A stretch of 6,794 bases of DNA, from contig JAPLJE010000090.1 in NCBI GenBank assembly GCA_026388755.1, forward strand, positions 1 through 6,794, read 5' to 3'. This DNA comes from Deltaproteobacteria bacterium. Lineage in GTDB: Bacteria; Desulfobacterota; Desulfobacteria; Desulfobacterales; Desulfatirhabdiaceae. Positions 6,109 to 6,794 of this stretch are shown here, piece after piece (the stretch's first letter is position 1; each line of letters begins with the position of its first letter). The translations under genes and the position numbers were made by a program. The notes beneath the pieces were generated by a model. It ran no database searches, had not been told where the DNA came from, and worked only from the letters and a program-made list of their open reading frames with translations.

Positions 6109-6120
6109 AGTCAATCAGCA

Positions 6121-6794
<674 letters not shown>

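Larger units (their letters stand above)
5941..6120 (+). promoter_or_regulatory. AT-rich leader and presumed promoter region of groES-groEL
   Basis: This stretch between the structured element and groES is strikingly AT-rich, above all at 5991-6075. It must hold the chaperonin promoter if the operon is transcribed on its own. A perfect TTGACA lies at 5975-5980; the best downstream -10-like boxes are TAAGTT at 5997 (16-bp spacer, poor match) and TTTAAT at 6002 (5 of 6 matches, but a 21-bp spacer). A weak AT hairpin pairs 6022-6031 with 6038-6047. No CIRCE operator (TTAGCACTC-N9-GAGTGCTAA) and no clear sigma-32 pair are visible. The exact promoter is therefore unresolved. Confidence 0.4.

Noticed and set aside
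5941..6120. CIRCE/HrcA operator upstream of groES
   Set aside because: I looked for TTAGCACTC and GAGTGCTAA halves and found neither.

Overview
The window reads like the chromosome of a Gram-negative, moderate-GC bacterium, most likely a deltaproteobacterium (Desulfobacterota, Desulfobacterales-like). This is inferred from protein style: a cytidylate-kinase-like P-loop protein, a periplasmic-adaptor/ABC/FtsX export operon, a groES-groEL pair without CIRCE, and a structured intergenic repeat of a kind I associate with that group. No marker gene fixes the taxonomy.

Layout. Positions 1-663 (+) hold the C-terminal half of a PLP-dependent threonine ammonia-lyase with an ACT domain, cut by the window edge. 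Its 3' end overlaps tail to tail by 37 bp with a minus-strand gene (627-1316) for a cytidylate-kinase-like protein. A 218-bp AT-rich divergent intergenic region follows. Then comes a tightly packed plus-strand operon of four genes (1535-5739): a HlyD/MacA-type periplasmic adaptor, a MacB/LolD-type ATPase, and two separate FtsX/MacB-type permeases. The junctions are overlapping or abutting, so the genes are probably translationally coupled and the products probably form one tripartite export machine. The adaptor carries the R-x3-L-x6-S hairpin-tip motif associated with docking to a TolC-like outer-membrane channel, but no channel gene lies in the window.

The 381-bp gap at 5740-6120 has two parts. 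The first (about 5749-5936) is an elaborate nest of inverted repeats: an outer 10-bp perfect pair, inner 8-bp and 12-bp pairs, and three local hairpins or palindromes. It looks like a mobile or dispersed structured repeat (MITE/REP-like) or a structured RNA. The second (5941-6120) is a very AT-rich leader ahead of the chaperonin operon.

The window ends with groES (6121-6408) and the first 121 codons of groEL (6432 to the window edge), separated by 23 bp that contain a good Shine-Dalgarno sequence.

Most genes are ordinary members of known families. The item most worth following up is the intergenic element at 5749-5936, then the substrate of the four-gene exporter.
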